Of a DNA stretch of 64,000 nt, positions 13,276 through 27,200 are shown piece by piece. Where the stretch lies: contig JABSSW010000076.1 in assembly GCA_018902385.1 (NCBI GenBank), positions 88,803 to 152,802 of the forward strand. The letters are read 5' to 3'. A program made the translations under genes and the position numbers. The stretch comes from Physcia stellaris. Its lineage: Eukaryota; Ascomycota; Lecanoromycetes; Caliciales; Physciaceae. The notes beneath the pieces are model-generated. The model searched no databases. It was not told the DNA's origin and saw only the letters and a list, made by a program, of their open reading frames with translations. The number at the start of each line of letters is the position of its first letter. Position 1 is the first letter of the stretch.

Positions 13276-15903
13276 TTACTTCTCCTTCGCATCGTCGCGC
13301 GGTTGGTAATCCCAGCTCTCAAACCTCCCGCGCGTAAGAGCGGACCAGCACAGCCGTCGTGCTCGCTGACTTCTCAATACCTCGGCGTGAATGCTCTTAA
13401 AGTCCCAACGCTGCTCGGCTTCTTCCATGAAATGGTCAAGCATAGCCTTGTCGGCATCATTCGAGGGATTTATAGCTAGATTGACCAGTTCCTTCGGATC
13501 TGCAAAGAGATCGAACAGTTGAGGCGGGTCCACTGGACACGTAATGAACTTCCATTGACCTCGTCGGATCATCATATAAGGAGCTATCGTCCCTTCACCA
13601 GCATATTCCCCAATGACAGTATTTGGCTCTTCCGAGGTTTCGCTTCCATACAAGTATGGCAGGAGCGATTTACCATCCAATGGTAGACGCTCGTCCAAAG
13701 ATGAACCTATAAGCTCTACAAGGGTAGGAAGGAGGTCCATGCTCGATACGTTCTCTTTGATAATTCTGGGCTCAATGCGTTGAGGGTAGGATATCAGCAG
13801 GGGTACTCGAGCGGAAGCCTCAAACCAAGACATCTTATACCTTGAATTAGAACAGATCAGTACGATTCGATTGGCGTAAAGACAGGCTTTTGAAAGGGGG
13901 TACTACTCGCTTGAGACATCTAGGGCCGCTTACCACAAGCCTCGTTCTCCCAACATGTCTCTGTCGATAATTCAAGAATCAGCATTCGCATTTCTCTGTA
14001 GGCTCTGCATTGCAAGAAAGCTTTTCCGCACGGCCACTCCACCACAGGTCACATAGTTGCAATAGAGATCTTGGGCAGGGGAGGAAGGGCAGCGAGAAGA
14101 CATACCCATGATCCGAAGAAAATATGACAATTGTATCTTCGTCCATGCTACACTCCTTCAATACCTCCAGAAGCTTGCCTATTGGAACTGTCAGAACTCG
14201 CTTCTCTTACCATAGCTTGTGGTTGAACATTGCTTCCTGTGACTCGATCGAACGACTAGGGAAACACGCACCAACGTTGTCGTCAACATAACTAACAGCT
14301 CCAAAATACGCGCGCCTAGCACGTTTCACGGCCTCATCAGGTAAATCGGTATTCCACAAATCGCAAACGCGTAGTAGACGCTTGCTATGTGGATCTTGCT
14401 CTTCCTGAGCAATCTCTACATCTGGCAGAGGGATGTTAGCTCCCTCATAGCGGTCCCAATACTTGTTATGTATTGTATATGGATCGTGTGGGCTGTTGAT
14501 AGAATCAGAGTCAGCGAATCCAACTCAGGGCACCGTCGAGCTAGGAGCACGTTCTCTATCAGACTGCTTCTACACCAGCCTTGAATCACAAAAGAGACCT
14601 TGTATTGGAACAACGGCTTCGAAAAGACCTACTGGGTTAAGGAGACTGTCAAACACCATGGCCGAGAAGCTGGAGGACGGCGAGCTGCGGCATAAAGGTA
14701 ACGGGTCGACTCTGTTGATATAGATAACATTAGCATGTTCTATCCTTGGGGCACGCAAAGACGTGTCTTCCTCATAACTCGTTCCCACAGATGCACATGA
14801 TTGTCTTGATAAAGAACATTCAATTTTGGTCGGGAATAATAAGTAAATTCAAAAGCCTTACTGTACATAACCTCCTCGTCAAAGTCCAGCTGATTGGAGC
14901 GGACGCAAGGACCTGCCAGCGCTCAATATACGCATCATCTTCTAGGTGTACGCCTCTTACCTGCCTGAAGGATAGACGAAGAGGAGTGATACCATTCGAG
15001 GCGACGGTCAGGATCATCCCAGTTCACGGACCTGGGATTGAGCGATTGATTTAGCGCAATTATTTTTTACAGCTTTGGTACAGATTTCATAGACTCAAAT
15101 CCGAGCATGTCTGTAAGAGCAGCTTTAATTGCATTCCTCGAACTTCAGGCCATGGGCCTTACTTTCTTTCAAACGTACCATCCAAAATCTCCCGGATAAA
15201 TGTCGGTGGTGAGTCTCTCCTCGAAGCCATGAAGCTGCTCTCCAACGAAGTGCATTTTTCCAGCCAGAACGGTCTCGTAACCTTCCTTCCGAAGGTAGTG
15301 GGCATATGTAGGCACATCGCAGGCTAAAGACGAAGCGTTGTCCCAAGCGGCGATTCGACTAGGAAGCTGTCCTGTGACCAGGGACGACTATTAACCGTCT
15401 TAAAGTCAGTCTTGCCCTTTCGATAGGCGTCGATCTACACGAGAGGTCTCTCCAGCTGGTCTCACTTGGGACAAGCCTTGCGAGCCTCGAACATCCAGAA
15501 GATAGTTCAAAACCGAAAAGTTGGGGAGTACATACCCGTGCTGGCGCGCACAGAGGAGCGGCACAATAAGCCGACGAGAAGACGGCGGATTTTGCGGCCA
15601 AAGCATCGATGTGAGGTGTCTGGATAGGAGACGATCTGTTATGAATGTGAAGTAGAGGAGCAGATACTTGGTCGCTGTTGGTAGGATCAAAGTCAGTAGG
15701 CGTCACTCGACTACATGTAACTCTGAAGAAAGCATTGACCATGTGTCTTCGGTCTTTGACGGAGATGCGGCAATGGAGGAGCATCAGTCGGACAAGACAT
15801 ACCCAAGAATCAGGAGTATGTTTGGCTTCCTGGTGATACTACATTCGGACTGCGTCGAGGAGCTAGGCGGTGTTTGGAGAGGAGGCGACTCAGAAATGTA
15901 CAT
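13276..15903 (-). CDS. choline sulfatase (type I sulfatase), ten exons
   Basis: Ten exons were assembled by eye: 15803-15903, 15536-15674, 15179-15387, 14961-15031, 14862-14912, 14633-14711, 14272-14492, 14106-14178, 13934-13960 and 13276-13840. All nine junctions keep phase and give 511 aa. The start is RKPNILLILGDQVSAPLL (first metal-binding Asp). The CAPAR pentapeptide provides the Cys that is converted to formylglycine. Then come GKMHFVGEQLHGFEERLTTD, LTVSLTQPHDPY, IVIFSSDHGDMLGE (metal-binding DH) and WYKMSWFEASARVPLL, all as in choline-O-sulfatases. The enzyme hydrolyses choline-O-sulfate to choline and sulfate, releasing stored sulfur and a glycine-betaine precursor. Exon 9 is only 27 nt. 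The Met at 15903 is the first after an in-frame stop. No transporter or betaine dehydrogenase gene adjoins it. Confidence 0.93.
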
Positions 15904-16927
15904 TAAGGCTCAGTGGAAAGTATTGAAGGGTGTAGTGGAGAGGGTTCTAGATTGGTAGATTGTATTAGGAGATAGCACCTAGGTAGCTGGGAGGCTGGCT
16001 GGTGATGGCGGAGGTCGTCGGTCGAAGGGGGAGTGGAAGTAGGGAAAAGACAAGATGGCCTTCTGATTACAGGATTTATAGGATTAGTTAGTGTCGTCTG
16101 TCCGAGCTTCATATACATTATTAATATTGATATTTTGCAACATGTGACCGGAGCACCTCAACCACTAGGGTTTTCGCGTCATCCAAGTCTAAGGTCAGGT
16201 ACTTGATGTAAGTACTACTTAGTGCTTCTAGTGCTGTGTCCTCACCGCCAAACTCTTTGGAGGCAAATGCTCCCCTAAGGTACCCTATTCCCCTCGCTCG
16301 AATGTCAAATCTGTCCGGTCATTGGGTCGCGTGATGACTTGCTCGTTAAGTCCATGTGCTTGATGTATGGGAAGCGCTGCATCATATCCATGTCCTGTAC
16401 CCGACTGCAACAGCATACCTACATGTACTCGGACAGAGAAGCGGTCCCTCAGACGAGTTTCACGCAGTCATAGCTAACACGTTGACTCGCCCATTCTCCT
16501 CGAGTCAACACTACAGACCATCATACTACTCTGTACTCGGACAAATCTCCGAGCTCAGCCTTCTATAGTCCTGACCATGTTGGATCCAGTTCGTAAGGAC
16601 CCACCTAGGTCCAAACCGCCATCAGCGCAGGGAATGTGCACACAAAGGGGGTTTGGGCACGGACGCTGTTGATGCGAATCCGGTCCCGAATCCCAATGGC
16701 TGGGAAACTCGTATTACATGGCCAGAGTGCCCTTTTCTGCAGGGGCAACATGCCGGAATAAGACGTCATTCGTCGCTAGTTCAAAGATAACCAACATGCC
16801 TAATGTACACGGGGCCACGGTCATAGCCAACAATGCCAGAGAAAGTGCAGCGTCGCCAATGCCATATATGCAAGCGCTTCCGAAATCGTGAGTGGTCGTA
16901 CAGCCAAAAGATGCTTCCCTCCTCCAG
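15904..16927. other. intergenic upstream of sulfatase, no gene seen
   Basis: Contains two copies of the palindrome ACCTAGGT (15977-15984 and 16603-16610) and no convincing gene. Confidence 0.45.
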
Positions 16928-18144
16928 TCATGACCCTGCGCTGTTCGCTTGGTCCACGTTAGACTCTTCACTTAATGCGTGGAAGGTATCGCGGCGTTTG
17001 CTGGGGAAATGATGATGCTGAGTGGCGCTAGCACTCTTGTCTTGCCGGGCCTGATCCAGGGCCGAGCGTTGTGCTATGCTGTCGCTGTGTTTTCGGAAGA
17101 CGATTTCCGTATCGGGAGGAAAGGCGAGAAGCCGTTTGATAGTCTCCCTAATGCCGTTCTGGTTAGCAAAGCAGATTTATCGGTTGCAAGGCTCTGGGTA
17201 ATGGCAATTGCAGATGTTCTGGCTTACCGAATCTTAATATTGCGTCCTCCATCAATTCTCGTCCAGACACTCAGAACGTCCTCGCTACTTCTGACACTCA
17301 GCACCGCGCCGCAGACTTCTTCACCGGCTTCTGCAAACTGGTCTCCTACAATAGCGAGCAGCAAGTCTTCCCAATAGCGATCGGCAACGCCTTTCTTCAA
17401 CCGAACGATCCATTTGCCACCCCTTTTGTTCTCTTCATCCTCCCACACTGGCCTTATGCCTTTCTTGAAAATGTGATAATCAGACACTGAAGGCAGAGCA
17501 GATGGTCGCTTGAGATGACAATATACCGTCCAAAAAGACTCGACGGTAGAAAAAGTGGCCAGCGCTATCGTAGACTTCTCATAATCAGAGTATTTCGATG
17601 TTGGTGGCCTATACCATACAATCCAAGTTGCTTTCAGAGAGTGCTCCGGACTTGTGCTGGAGGATAGGCTGGTCAGTGAGGATGTGGAAGCCTTAGCTTT
17701 GACGTCTGCGTTTGTCCCATCTCTTTCGCGCTTTTCGCTGCTGGCCAAGGTTGGGGTATTGAAGCTGCCAAGATCTAGGGATGTTCCCGGGGTCCTTGGT
17801 GTTTTCGCAGTAGTTCCGAAGGACGCAAAAGCACCAGAGCCAAGCCCGAAGGCAGAGGATGCGCCGGTCGTTGGGGTAGAAACGCCTGTCGTAGCCAAAG
17901 GGGTTATGCCGTTCAATGGATTGGCTTTCCCTCCAGTACCACCACCCTCAGTCCCAAAGCGCTTCGCAGCAGAGTATGTTCGGGAGGTATCGGGTCTAGT
18001 AATTTCCTTGCTATTGCTGTTCGTATTCGAGGTGGATAGAGATAGTCTGCTGGAGCTTTGGTAGGAAAGCGTGCTTAGCTATAGTACTAAAGATTCAAGA
18101 TCGGCATTAACTTACTTCGAGCGCCTCTGCCAAAGGTTGTCCAT
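16928..18144 (-). CDS. eIF4E-family cap-binding protein (class II / 4EHP-like)
   Basis: Exons 18116-18144, 17228-18055 and 16928-17147 encode 358 aa in closed phase. The start MDNLWQRRS lies in a 29-nt first exon. A Ser/Thr/Gly-rich N-terminal half (NTPTLASSEKRERDG etc.) leads into the eIF4E fold: ATWIVWYRPP, YSDYEKSTIALATFSTVESFW, DYHIFKKGIRPVWEDEENK, GGKWIVRLKKG, then ETIKRLLAFPPDTEIVF after the last intron (branch TGCTAAC). The Trp residues of VWYRPP and PVWEDE correspond to the pair that stacks on the m7G cap. The WYRPP form with a Tyr next to the first aromatic is typical of class II members, which bind cap and often repress or specialise translation and do not drive bulk initiation. The C-terminal ~40 residues are Ser/His-rich and poorly conserved. 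Confidence 0.9.
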
Positions 18145-20049
18145 AAATGATTGGTTATCGAGCTATTCAGCAGGACGATAATGCACTGCGGGTCTCCTAT
18201 AGACTGAGCAAGTAGCTGTAAGGGATGTGGGGGAAATCAAAGTGCTTTGTGTGTTCTAATGGTCTTCCAATGCCACCATTGGATGCTCAACGACCTTTCG
18301 TAACAGACGTTCGAGCACAAGCGTATATTCGAAGATTTCTCTGTGAGTGATAAATATCTTTGGAAGTCAATGAGGATTTCACTGTGGGCACAAATTCATG
18401 GAGTAATAATAATTTAACGTCAAGGTTATTCGACAAATAGTCGTCAATAGGGAAATAATATTCGACCTACCCAGCTCGCTAGGTACTAGCAGAAGCGGCG
18501 TCTTGGCGGACATGGTGGAAAGCCAACCACCAGGCTTTCCATCTTCACTTTTTTTCCTTCCCCAACAACGACCTCCAACTCAAATCAATGCCAGCCCGAC
18601 TTGATCGTCCTACTCGGCTGGCATTTCTGATGGACAGGTCGAGATCAACTATGCCGCTTTGAAAACCATCACCATGAGGGCCAACAACACTGAGCTTCCA
18701 TGACACGGCGATGACCTGAATGTCGGAACAGGCTTTTAGGGTGTAAATCGTTGTCGGTTAGTTCCAGGTTGCACTGACCTTTCCTCTCTCCCGGTACCTC
18801 ATGAAGATAGACTCAGTTCTGGTAATCCGACAGTTCAGCCGCGTATACACTCTTGCCTGGTGCTTGGCGCTGGTTGAGCATGATGTCTCAAGGCAAAGTC
18901 TGAATAATATGTCATTATTGAATATTGCATGACTGTTACACTGTTATAATTGAGAGATTACTGACCTGTCTCTTCATGCTTAGGTTTTCAATCGAACCTC
19001 ACCTCTCCTCATGCAGCATTTCACGCGCTCGAATCTTTTCTCGAGAACTGTACATGACCACATCAAACTGGGTTTAGGACTGTATGAATTCCTCATAGTC
19101 TCAAACCCCCTTATATCAATGTTATCTTCAACTGTGCCCGGATAATTTCAATAAAGTATTTAATGTGGCTGTTCAATGAGCGGCCATCCAATTTGACGAC
19201 TATCTCGCAACCCTAGCGGCTACCGCGATCATTCTGTTGGCGCATGATCAAACAATAATCTCACTGACCCAGCCCGCGAGAACCGTGTTCTGGAATCATC
19301 AGCACTGTAAGGCAGATGAGATAGAGAGTGCTAAATAATCACGATCGTATTCCTAATTACAATCAAGGTACTGGCAGAGTGGCAATCCCTGATATAAATT
19401 TTCAACATATCACATTTTGACACAAAGTTTATCGAGTGACAGCTTCAACGGTCTACCTAGGTCTAGTCTCACTAGTCCAACTTGATCTCAAAGCGCTAAT
19501 CGCGCTTGCTTATTCCGCTTCATCTCGGGCCGCCATACGTCACAATATATGTAATTTGAGCCAATGTGTAATATATGAATGAAATGCGGATAAACCAGTC
19601 CATAATACTAAAACCCACTGAACTCTCCTCTTGTCCAATGGAAAGTACTTCCAGCATCAGATTCAATTTTATTTTCAGCATAGCAATATGCGACGCCCGG
19701 GTCTGACAGTTTAATATACGTGAATGGAGCTCATTCTGCGGCCCACGGCGTTTCCCAACTCCAGTGAAGCAGGGGGCCAGTACAAGAGAATGTATGCCAA
19801 ATCAGAAGATGAACGAAGGCTGCTTGGTGATTACGGGTATTCTTATCACATTCAATGAACATATGATCATTACTGATCCTCCATCGTAGTGATTCACGGC
19901 ACAGTCTATCAGCGGTGTCAATCCCCCCGCCAGGGCAAGCTCCGTCATTAAAGATTATGAAAGTAAGATCATCCATTCAGAGGTAGTTTATAGGTAGCTG
20001 ATGCTAGGCCTTGTTCTTTGTCCAGAGGATACCAGCGGGAGTCCGGCCA
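18145..20049. other. 1.9-kb gene-free divergent region
   Basis: Lies between the divergent eIF4E-like and SUMO-protease genes and is the longest gene-free stretch in the normal-GC part. I found no open frame with a domain, no tRNA-like B box and no repeat. One ACCTAGGT palindrome is at 19455-19462. A non-coding RNA or an unusually long 5' leader cannot be excluded. Confidence 0.45.
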
Positions 20050-23000
20050 ATGAACACGTTGACAAAGACCAATCACTCGAGGCCGCAGCATGACAAAAAG
20101 CTAAGACCCCCAACGGTTCCAGAGAATGGCAAAAGCCAAGTCTTACACCTCGAAACAATCAGAGGTAGTAACGTTCGGCAGCCTCCTCTAGCCACCAGTG
20201 AGGATGAGATCAGTGAAGTACCACCAGCAAAAAGGCGGAAAACGGAGTCAAAAGGCAGCAAGCTTGATAACTCCTCAACAAGTAGTGATGCTCTAGATGG
20301 CGTTGATCCATACATTGTAGGCGAAGAACCGGTCATATTACTTTCACGCGACAGCCAAAGGCCAAGTCGGACAAGATCTTGCCATGGCCAAGGCCAATTG
20401 ATCAGTCATCCAGGTTCTGGTGTCAATGGCCACGTAAAGGAATTCCAGAAGGTGGAAGCAAGGATGAGGAGTGACCCTCTAAAATCAAATAAGATGGCGC
20501 GTGAGAGTGGTCATGCTCGGGGCGAACGTTCGAGTCACTCCAAGTCTGCAATGTTACCGATCGCAGGTCCTCCTACCATACCGGATCTCATAGACCTCTG
20601 TGATGATGAAAGCCATGAGAAGACGCATCACGACATATCATTGAAACGAAGAGAACAAAGTATCAAGAACCGCTCTGACCCGATGCGCAAGGAAACGGGT
20701 CCAGGAGAATTACCACAGTTGCGGCCGCAAAGCACGGCGACACAATCTCGCCATTTTGCAAAGACCAATTCCATAGAACGAGCTAAGAGCACACCTCATA
20801 GGCCGCGACTATCATCTACGACATCGCCCAAAATCCAGAAAGAGGAACGGAGACTCAGTGACCAGTTTAGGGCGACGGACGGCAAGAGGCGGAATACAGA
20901 GTATAGTTCAAGTCCAGACGAGCTTGCTGGCGATCCCGCTCCAAAGTTGGACCAAGCTTCGCTTCTACCCAAAGTATTACTCGGAGGGACCAATTGCCGA
21001 AGCGCTAGCCCAACAAAGTCATCATCGTCGACTCGCAAGGGATCTCCAATAGGAGAAAGTACCGGGGGCTTGGCCCCAAGCAACGTTCCAATATCAACAT
21101 TCAGTCGCTCATCAGTGAACAAAGCACTTCCCAGAACCTCAAACCGTAGAGGCAGAAACAACGTGGAGTCTGAGCCATCGTGGGGGGCCCCTTTAGTAAT
21201 GGTCAATGTGGGGGGCAGCATGCTCAGTTCAGCAGGCTTAGGCTTGCAACTAAATCCCAAAACTGAGTCGTATGAAATTATTAAAAGTGGTCGTAAGATC
21301 GTGAACGACGATGTCACTCTGCAAATTCAGCCTCAAAAGCTGCTGAAAGTGACATGGTCAAGGTCTAAGCCGCAAGTCCGCTTCTCGTCATCGAAAAGCA
21401 ACAACTGCGATCACATATTAGACCTCGAGTTGTGCAGTGCAAAAGATTGCCAAGACCTACTGAGCAGATTGCAAAATGAGTGTTCGCACGACCTGCAAGT
21501 GGAGAGTAAGGATGGGCAAGTCGGACCTCGAGAAGACCGTTTGGGTTAATCGCTGACGTTCTCTAGGGATTACCTTGAAAAGCTGTTTCAAAAAAGATTC
21601 CAGGAACAAATGAAGAGCCAATCATTCCGCAGTAGCCGTGCTGTCGATGAAGGTGAAGATCTTGATCTCGCTGCTCGTAACAAAGCGAATAGGCGTACCA
21701 GCAACAGTGTACCGGACTTTGTGAAACAAACAAGCACCAAGAGAAGGCGCGTAGGCCGAAATGTTGACCAGATGAAGATCGGTAAAGAGGAAGTCGAACC
21801 TTCTCATTCGGCATTGTTCAGTCGAAGTAGCTCCCCGAACGCCCCAAAGGATCAAAGCGTCCTAGAGTATGGAGTAAGCCCATCAAGGATACCCGAGATC
21901 ACCCGGAGCCTGCAGCCTAAGAAGCACAGTACTTACTCAACAAGGTCACATGTGACAAACGAGCTTGGAGCAAGTAGTGTGTGTTCGCCTCTCCAAGATA
22001 GTATGTCTATTCATAAGATGTCTCAAGTTCATGACCTTGGCGAGCCATGGCGCAAACCATTAGTCTATCCAAAGAACGGAAAGAAGAAATCTACAGTCGA
22101 GTGGCTGGATCTTGAGCGTCTGAATGAAGGCGAGTTCTTCAATGATACGTTGATCAGCTTTTACCTGCGGTTTTTGGAGCAGAAACTTGAAGAGCGGAAT
22201 CCCGAGATGGCTAAAAGGATCTACTTCTTCAACTCGTTCTTCTATGCTAGTTTGACAAAGACTCAGAGAGGCAAAAAGGGTATCAATTACGAAGCGGTAC
22301 AAAAGTGGACGAGAGGCGTGGATATCTTTAACTGTGACTTTGTTGTTGTACCCATCAATGAGTCACTTCACTGGTACTTCGCAGTGATATGCAATCTACC
22401 TTCGCTCAACCGCGGCTTTAGTCTTGATGACACTGCTACTCCGCCACCCCTTCCCAGTACGGATCCTGTACCAAAAGAAGATCAAGCAACCAGCACGAGC
22501 TACCCAATAAGTGGATCCTCCGAATTACTCACTCGTGCGGCAGCTATCCAGGGTACGATTGCAGATCAGACCTTTATACCGCCCACCGAAGAAGATGCGA
22601 GATCATCTCTCGCAGAGTTGAGTTTGGACAACGAGGAACAACCTGACGAACAGGGCATATTAGATGCACAAATTAAGGGCGAAGAGGCAGAGGCTTCCAA
22701 CCATCTTTCAAAGCAAGAAGCGCAGAGTCAGGCATCTCCTCGCAAACATGAGGCTGCTGTTGGTTCTTCGGTTGAATCCGAAAGCCCTTTAGCTGTCTCG
22801 TCTTGTAAAAAGAGGAAGAGAAAATCGTTTGCGACAGGAAAGAAGCTTGATCCTACAGAGCCGGCCATTGTCACCTTTGATTCACTCGCTGTGGCCCATT
22901 CTCCAACAGTGCGGATACTGAAGGATTATCTCAAAGCAGAAGCGCACGAAAAACGCAGCATGACATTTGATGATAGTCAGATTAAGGGTATGACGGCTGT

Positions 23001-23859
23001 GGGAATACCCAAGCAAGACAACTATTGCGATTGCGGACCGTATCTGCTTGGGTACATGGATAGATTTCTTGAAGATCCAAAAGAATTCATAGAAAAGACT
23101 ATGCGAAAACAGCTAAACCCGGAAAAGGATTGGCCACGACTCGACCCAAGCAACCTTCGCTCGGGCATGCGTGATCTTGTACTTGATCTTCATAAGGAAC
23201 AGGAGGACGAGCGAAAAGCAAACACGAAGAAGTCAAGCAAAGTTCAACACTCCCAAAAGCCGACTTCCAGTCTGTTACAAGATCATCCGCATGAGACGAA
23301 GAGGGATGGGCTTGCACTCGTAGCTGAGACATCAGGGAAAGCCCCATCGGCTTCCCAAGGCGGACCGAAGCCTGCCAGCATTTGTAAGACAAAGGATCAA
23401 ACTTTACAGCACAGTCTCCGGGTCGATGACGATGCAGAACGGGCTAAAATCTCGTTTTCAAGGGGCAGGTCAGGGGAGGGTGCCAAAGCTAGTATTTCCG
23501 CTTCAGAAGAATCACATCCAGTAGTGATCGTAGATAGCCAGCCAGCCGAAAGCCAGTCACCTCGCCAGCCCGCGGCTGTTGCTCCCATCAGCGCCCTTCA
23601 GGCGGAAGAATCCCCGGTCGCGTTGCCGTCTACGATACAAGATTCTCAACCACAGGAGACGTTTCAGTCCTTGGAGGATTCTCAGCATGGAATACGAACT
23701 CCGACTCCGCATCCGGGTCCGGTCTCTCCAGGGCCAGCCCCTACAAGTCCTGTCCGGACTGGACCAGTCTATTTGCAGCCCAGGAGTGAGGAATTGAGGT
23801 GGCAGGATCCACAGCAGCCCAAAACCAGCCCAAAATTCCATCTCCGGGTCGAGATCTAA
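20050..23859 (+). CDS. Ulp2-type SUMO protease (C48 family)
   Basis: Exon 1 runs to 21479 and exon 2 starts at 21567, joining LQNE to DYLEKLF in phase with a GCTGACG branch site in the intron; the total is about 1,240 aa. The protease domain begins near WLDLERLNEGEFFNDTLISF. The His of NESLHWYFAV, the Asp of VTFDSL and the Cys of NYCDCGPYLL (with Gln in PKQDN) form the C48 catalytic set. About 170 charged residues are inserted between His and Asp, as in the Ulp2/SENP6/SENP7 branch, which trims poly-SUMO chains in the nucleus. Both flanks are long, basic and Ser-rich, and the C-terminus contains short acidic and Pro-rich tracts. An open frame upstream of the ATG at 20050 and a strong acceptor at 20025 (TTTGTCCAG) suggest that a short 5' exon may exist, for example ending at ATGAAA near 19960. 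The 5' end is therefore provisional. The donor at 21480 (GTGTTC) is weak. Confidence 0.88.
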
Positions 23860-24257
23860 CGAAGATGGCGTCACGTGGTCGTCTCTAAGTCTCGATATAT
23901 ATGGTGCAATCTAGACAATGGGTCCAGGTCCTGATGAGGTTTGGTAGCAAAGTGGCAGGCGCTGGACGACATATCAAGGGCAAGCAGATGGTTCCCAAAT
24001 AGCATGGCTTAGGAGCTTGGAAGATATTAGAGGTCGTCCTAACAGCTGCGACTGGCATCGCCTGTAGAGTAAGGTAACGAAGACATGAAGCTCACCACGA
24101 TATCAGCCTTTGGAACTGGACTCCACATCGAACATCGAAATCTACTTTACATGCATAGTATATGGCATAGACCTATAAGCCGCTCTAGAGAGCCTCCTGG
24201 CATGGCTGACGCAGAGATATCACAAATTAGTGTAAGACACTTGTATCTTGATGACCC
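23860..24257. other. convergent intergenic region
   Basis: 3' flanks of the SUMO-protease and glucosidase II genes; no other gene seen. Confidence 0.5.
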
Positions 24258-27200
24258 TCAGAAATCGATTTTCCACCCCTTCCCAACGCCCACACCTGGA
24301 TCTCTCACCACAGCCCAGGCCGCCTTGCCACCTTCTCCTTTCCAATACCTCAGTCCTGCGGATTTTTCGCCCTTCCCCTCCTCGGAGACACGAACGCTCG
24401 TACGTCCTTCCCATTGCGACGGCGCGTTGATCACAACGATTTTCTCGATCCTTACTTTTTCCATTGACTGTGAATAGGCCTTGGCCTTCTTACTTTCCTT
24501 ACCCGGCGGCGTTAAAGGTTCTGACCTCAAATTACCCAAGTGCGTGTCCGAATTGGTCCCAGAAGCAAAGATAAATTTCCGATGGATGAAAGCGCCTTCT
24601 TGATAATCGAACGTCTCGCCGTCATCCACATACAGCTCGCCTTCAGCTCGCAGCTCGTCTGCCCCACCAAGAACGACAACAAGCGTGTAGGGGTCCCATT
24701 TCATCAGCCCACTACTTTTACGAGCGCGTTCTTTTCGAGGAAAGATATTGCCGCCTTGCATAAGCAAAGGGATTTTGTCTAATGGTGCGTAGAACGGGAC
24801 AGCCTTGCCGGCGCCTTTATAAACAGTGTAGTCAAAGTAGTCATAGTAAGTCTCCCTCGCAGGAAGGTAGATATCAACACTCTCTGCTCCTTCGCTCACG
24901 ACTGGCTTGACAAGCAAACCAGTACTGCCAATGTAGAACTGATCATCAACATCAAAGGCTGCTTCGTCACTGGGATGGACATAGTAGTGCGGGCGTATGA
25001 TGGGTGAGCCGTCGACTGAAGCTTGGTGGAAGGCGGTATACCACATTGGTAGCAGCTGGTACCGAAGTCGTATTGCACGAGTAATAATCCCGGTATACGG
25101 TTCCCCCGGAATGTATGGCTCTCTTCTTCTGGTATCGATGTGCGCATGGGCACGGAAGAAGGGGTAGAAAATGCCAGCTTGGTACCAGCGTGTCAGAAGG
25201 TCCTTCTCTGGGTTTCCGAAAAATCCGCCAACGTCTGCTCCCGAGAAGGGAAATCCAGCTATGTTGTTAGCCAAAGTCATCGGAATGGAAGCGGCGAGAT
25301 GGGACCATGAGGCTTGGTTATCACCCGTCCACATAGCGCCCATGCGCTGAGAGCCGGAAAAGAACGAACGGGTAAGAACGAAAGGTCGCTTTGGTGTTTT
25401 CGGATCGCGCTGCAGAAGAGCATTATAGGTGGCATTTACAAAAGTAAGGCCGTTAATGTTGTGCAAGTCCCGGTGCTCCCAGTTCCCGTAATGAAGGTTA
25501 TCCTTCGGCATGGTAGTTTCAGGCCCGTTGAAAACGGACGGCTCGTTCATATCGTTCCAGATGAACAGATTAGGCGCAGTGCCTTGGAACGCCTTGTATT
25601 GGAACAGAGATGCCCACCATTTCTGGGCCTCTGGTGAGAAGCAATCAATCCAATGTGCAGAGCCCGGCCAACACCAACCTTCGTAGATGTCGTTGTCTTT
25701 GTTCTTGACAGCAAAAGATTTAGACTTCAAATCGTCGACCACCGCATAATCGTGAGTGTTTTTAATGTGGGGATCAATCAACACTACCAGCTTGCGCAAA
25801 TGGGAATCGAGCTGAGCTTGCATGCCCAGTGGATCAGGGAACGTATGGGGGTCCCACTGAAAATATTTCTTCTCGTTGGTATACTCTAGATCGAGCCAGA
25901 TGATATCATATGGAATATGATGTTTATCAAACTTGCGGTCAACTTCCCGCACATCATCATCGGAGATGTAATTCCACCTACATTGATGATAGGCTATGGC
26001 GAATTGCTGTGGAAGCTGGGTGTAGCCAGTAAGGTCACTATAAGAATGCACAACGTCCTTAGGGGTCGGGCCGAGGAAGACGAAGACGTCCAGAAGGCCA
26101 GCTTCTGAGAACCAATGTGTCTGCGTTTCTGTTCTGCCTCCAATGCCGAGACTCAAAGGGTTACTGGAAACCTTGGACTTGACAATATCTATCCAGGTTT
26201 CGGCTGCATTCAGCCAGAACACTCCAACGGTCGAGTCCTTGCGATGCGCTTGCATAAAAGGGATTGCGCCATAGAGTGTCATGGGACTATCCATTTCATA
26301 TTCGAAAACATCGCTGTTGTAAAGCCTGTACGGTTGCTCAAAGTTACCCGAACCGCCACTTTGATGCATTAGCTTGTAGACTCTCATGGGATCCTGGAAA
26401 TCGTACTGACCGAGTCTGCTTGAGTGAGAGAGGGCCTGTATGCTGCGGAATGCCAAAAACGTGCTCATAACCCGGGAACGCAATGTCGAGTCCTACACTC
26501 TCGGGCCCCTTGGGCTTTGAGTCGGTATTACCGCCGAAGGACTCTTCCCACCAAGTGCTCTCATCTTCACCGGCGTCGGTGCTCTCTTGCTGTGACTCCG
26601 CTTTGGGCTCCTCGCCCTCTTTGGCTTCCTTGACCTCCTCGGCGGGCTTTTCAATTTTAGGCCGCCAATGCTCCATATTGAGAAAACCCTTGCCATTAAC
26701 GCTAACATGAATCTCACCATCACGCCAGAAGTCAATAGCAAAGGGCGAATGTTTTATTGCAGCCTTGTAACTCTTTCCTGGTCCGTAGGTAACCGTAGTC
26801 GCTTCGGGGGCCATCGATGGTGAAGCACGCTTGTCCGCGTTCAACGCCCCAACGATGGCCCATTTGGAGGCTTCATTGTATCTTTCTTTACGAGCGACAC
26901 TGCCGTGCCGTAGCTCGATATCCCCCTTTTGTCGCTTCTCCTCATCAATTGAAACCCGGGCAACGCCTGACTCGAGGAAAGCAATAGTCAAAGGAAAAGC
27001 TACAGGCCCGTAGCCTTCTCCCAGCGATTTGGAGACTATCCCCTTCAAGACGCCATTCTGTACATTAATGGTCGCGGGATCTAACATGTATGGACTGGCC
27101 CACTGATCACCTCTGGAGGTTGCTTCATCGGCAATGGCTCGATTCCGCTTGCAGAAGCCCGATTGGTCGCATCGCTTGAAGTTTTCGTGTTTTACGGCAG

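Noticed and set aside
16979-17377. 132-codon frame on +
   Set aside because: It is antisense to the last exons of the eIF4E-like gene, whose splice phases and conserved residues are convincing.
24085-24477. 130-codon frame on +
   Set aside because: Antisense shadow of the glucosidase II C-terminus.
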